Source: Streptomyces celluloflavus (GTDB lineage: Bacteria; Actinomycetota; Actinomycetes; Streptomycetales; Streptomycetaceae). Taken from it: a stretch of DNA of 64,000 nt. Below are positions 62,456-64,000 of the stretch, piece by piece. A program made the translations under genes and the position numbers. The stretch spans positions 248,001-312,000 of the forward strand of contig JOEL01000003.1 of the NCBI GenBank assembly GCA_000720995.1, read 5' to 3'. Numbering within the stretch: position 1 is the first letter of the stretch; every line of letters starts with the position of its first letter. The notes below the pieces were generated by a model. It saw only the letters and a program-made list of their open reading frames with translations. It was not told the origin of the DNA and made no database searches.

Positions 62456-63802
62456 TCACGTACCGATGAGGTGCAGCCCCGCCCAGAGGCCGGTCGTGGC
62501 GAGCACCAGCGTCGCCGGCACGGTCAGCAGGCCGAGGCGGGTGAAGGACGGCAGGTCGGGGGCGCTGCCATGGTCGTGCAGGATGCGCCGCCACAGGAGC
62601 GTGGCCAGTGAGCCGACGTAGCTGAGGTTCGGGCCGATGTTCACCCCGATCAGCACCGCGAGGACCGGGCCCGCGCCGGACTGCGCCGCCACGGGCAGCA
62701 GCGCGAGGACCGCGGGCAGGTTGTTGATCAGGTTCGCGAGGAGCGCGGCGCACGCGGCGAGTGCGAGCAGGGCGGGCAGCGACGGGCCGGCGGGGAGGAA
62801 GCGGGCCACGGCGTCGCCCACGCCGTTGTCGACGACGGCTTCGACCACGATGCCCAGGGCCGGTACGAAGACGCAGAACAGCGGGTTCGCCGCCGAGACG
62901 AGCTGTGCCGGGGTGGTCTCCTTGCGGCGCAGCGCGCGGGCCGCGAGGACGAGGGCACCGCCCAGCGCGGCCCATGCCGGGTTCACCCCGGCGAAGGAGG
63001 TCACCACGAACCCGGCGAGGGTGAGGGCGAGGACCACGAGCGCGAACACCGGGAGCGGGGGCGCGGGCGGCGGGGCGTCCGGTGCCGGTGCCGTGCCGCC
63101 CTCCCGTATTCGCTCCCCCGTCCCCTCCGGTGTGCCGGGATCCGGTATGAGGTCGCGGGCGAAGAAGCGGCGGAAGACGAGGTACTCGACGGCGACCGCG
63201 AGCGCCCAGGGCAGCGCCATCAGCGCCGCGAACCGGGTGAAGGAGAGTCCGGCGGCGCTCAGCGCCAGCAGGTTGGTGAGGTTGGAGACCGGCAGCAGCA
63301 GGGAGGCGGAGTTCGCCAGGTGGGCGCAGGCGTACAGATGCGGCCGGGCGGGGGCGCCCGCGCGCGCCGCGGTGGCCAGGATCACGGGGGTCAGCAGCAC
63401 CACCGTCGCGTCCAGGCTGAGCACCGCGGTCACCGCCGCCGCGAGCGCGAACACCCCCGCGAGCAGGCGGTCCGGCCGGCCGGTGCACACTCTGGCCAGC
63501 GCCGCGCCCGCCGCCTCGAACAGGCCCTCGCGCGCGCAGAGATGCGCCAGCGCCAGCACCGCGGCGAGAAAGCCGACGACCGGCAGCAGGCGGTGCACCT
63601 GGGACCACGCGGCGGCCGGTGCCACCGCGCCGGTCAGGACGAGGACCGCCGCCGCGGGGACCGCCGCCACCGCCTCTGGCGCGCCGCGCGGCCGCCGTAC
63701 GGCGAAGGCCAGCACACCCAGCAGCAGCAGGAGGGAGAGGATCTCGGCGACGGAACGGCTCACAGCCGAAAAAACTACCGGCCTGACCGCGCACCATGAC
63801 AT
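62456..63802 (-). CDS. ArsB/SLC13-type ion permease
   Basis: A 448-residue membrane protein with about eleven to twelve helices in the ion-transporter superfamily of ArsB and NhaD: AVVTAVLSLDATVVLLTPVI-like block (SLDATVVLLTPVILA), HLANSASLLLPVSNLTNLLA and LLANLINNLPAVLALLPVAA. These twin Asn-rich re-entrant motifs match arsenite/antimonite permeases, but the substrate is not proven. ATG at 63802 follows a close AAGGGGG; GTG at 63763 is an alternative start. It converges with the GAF gene 20 bp away. Confidence 0.85.
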   Translation of the reverse strand: MSWCAVRPVVFSAVSRSVAEILSLLLLLGVLAFAVRRPRGAPEAVAAVPAAAVLVLTGAVAPAAAWSQVHRLLPVVGFLAAVLALAHLCAREGLFEAAGAALARVCTGRPDRLLAGVFALAAAVTAVLSLDATVVLLTPVILATAARAGAPARPHLYACAHLANSASLLLPVSNLTNLLALSAAGLSFTRFAALMALPWALAVAVEYLVFRRFFARDLIPDPGTPEGTGERIREGGTAPAPDAPPPAPPLPVFALVVLALTLAGFVVTSFAGVNPAWAALGGALVLAARALRRKETTPAQLVSAANPLFCVFVPALGIVVEAVVDNGVGDAVARFLPAGPSLPALLALAACAALLANLINNLPAVLALLPVAAQSGAGPVLAVLIGVNIGPNLSYVGSLATLLWRRILHDHGSAPDLPSFTRLGLLTVPATLVLATTGLWAGLHLIGT

Positions 63803-63928
63803 CGACCCCCTTAGGCTTCTTTTGTCCCTTTTGTGGAGCACATCTATGGAGCACATCGAGTGAAGCGCCGTACCTGCGCGCAGCAGCCCGAGTGCCCGAA
63901 GAACCGGCAGTGAGGAATGCGACCGGCC

Positions 63929-64000
63929 ATGTCCGCACCGGCAGCGAACACCCCCGACATCACCCTGCACACCCTGGAGAACCACCATCTGCCGGCCGTC
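63929..64000 (+). CDS. Start of an unidentified gene (cut by window end)
   Basis: An ATG at 63929 with GAGGA about 12 bp upstream opens a frame, MSAPAANTPDITLHTLENHH, that runs to the window edge. Twenty-four residues are too few to identify. An ATG four codons earlier is less likely. Confidence 0.5.
   Translation, partial: MSAPAANTPDITLHTLENHHLPAV

Overview
This is a very GC-rich segment with dense genes, many GTG starts, and frequent ATGA/GTGA/TGATG overlaps between neighbours. Those traits, the 19-bp DtxR/DmdR-type iron boxes, an F420-type nitroreductase and DUF6295/SPW-type proteins all point to an actinomycete, most likely Streptomyces or a close relative. No rRNA, tRNA, CRISPR array or intact insertion sequence was seen.

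Layout. 0-9 kb: a truncated amidohydrolase, an amino-acid permease beside a decayed tetR, a Ddn-like protein, a molybdate block (Mop-domain regulator, modA, a fused permease-ATPase), a molybdopterin-type protein, a DUF6295 protein and a dienelactone hydrolase. 9-11.6 kb: a marR/MFS efflux pair with a palindromic operator candidate. 11.7-16.5 kb: a GNAT gene, then a tightly coupled cassette made of a 61-aa peptide, an unknown protein, two paralogous DUF6895-like proteins and a class C beta-lactamase-fold hydrolase. I cannot match this cassette to a described system. 16.5-19.9 kb: a STAND ATPase with TPR-like tail and a 3-hydroxyisobutyryl-CoA hydrolase.

20-42.5 kb is an iron-regulated catecholate siderophore locus. 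dhbC-dhbE, dhbA-dhbB-ArCP-dhbF-mbtH and three iron boxes supply 2,3-dihydroxybenzoate and a single-module C-A-T-TE synthetase whose adenylation code reads as serine, so the core should be enterobactin-like. Three further genes parallel the salmochelin iroBCD set: a GT1 glycosyltransferase, an enterochelin esterase and a fused two-half ABC exporter. The exporter operon also carries a complete dTDP-L-rhamnose pathway (rmlA, B, D, C) and two FecCD permeases. The simplest reading is a 6-deoxyhexose (probably L-rhamnose) decorated enterobactin, made, exported, re-imported and hydrolysed by genes under iron control. An O-methyltransferase at 45.5-46.5 kb has its own iron-box-like site.

42.6-46.5 kb also holds a winged-helix regulator and a divergent Nramp-type transporter. 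The transporter is preceded by an M-box (magnesium) riboswitch and a 25-codon upstream ORF, suggesting Mg2+ rather than Mn2+/Fe2+ uptake. 47-54 kb: a TrkA-C/CPA2 K+/H+ antiporter pair, an SPW protein, a degenerate histidine-phosphatase, an ArsR operon and a VOC protein. 53.8-58.6 kb: a secreted carbohydrate-active block (Tat-type glycosidase-like protein, GH29 alpha-L-fucosidase, GDSL hydrolase). 58.7-60.5 kb: a glutathione peroxidase gene apparently split by about 1.3 kb carrying a cold-shock-like and an ASCH gene. 60.7-64 kb: a DevS-like double-GAF protein with a decayed ATPase domain, an ArsB-like permease and the start of a further gene.
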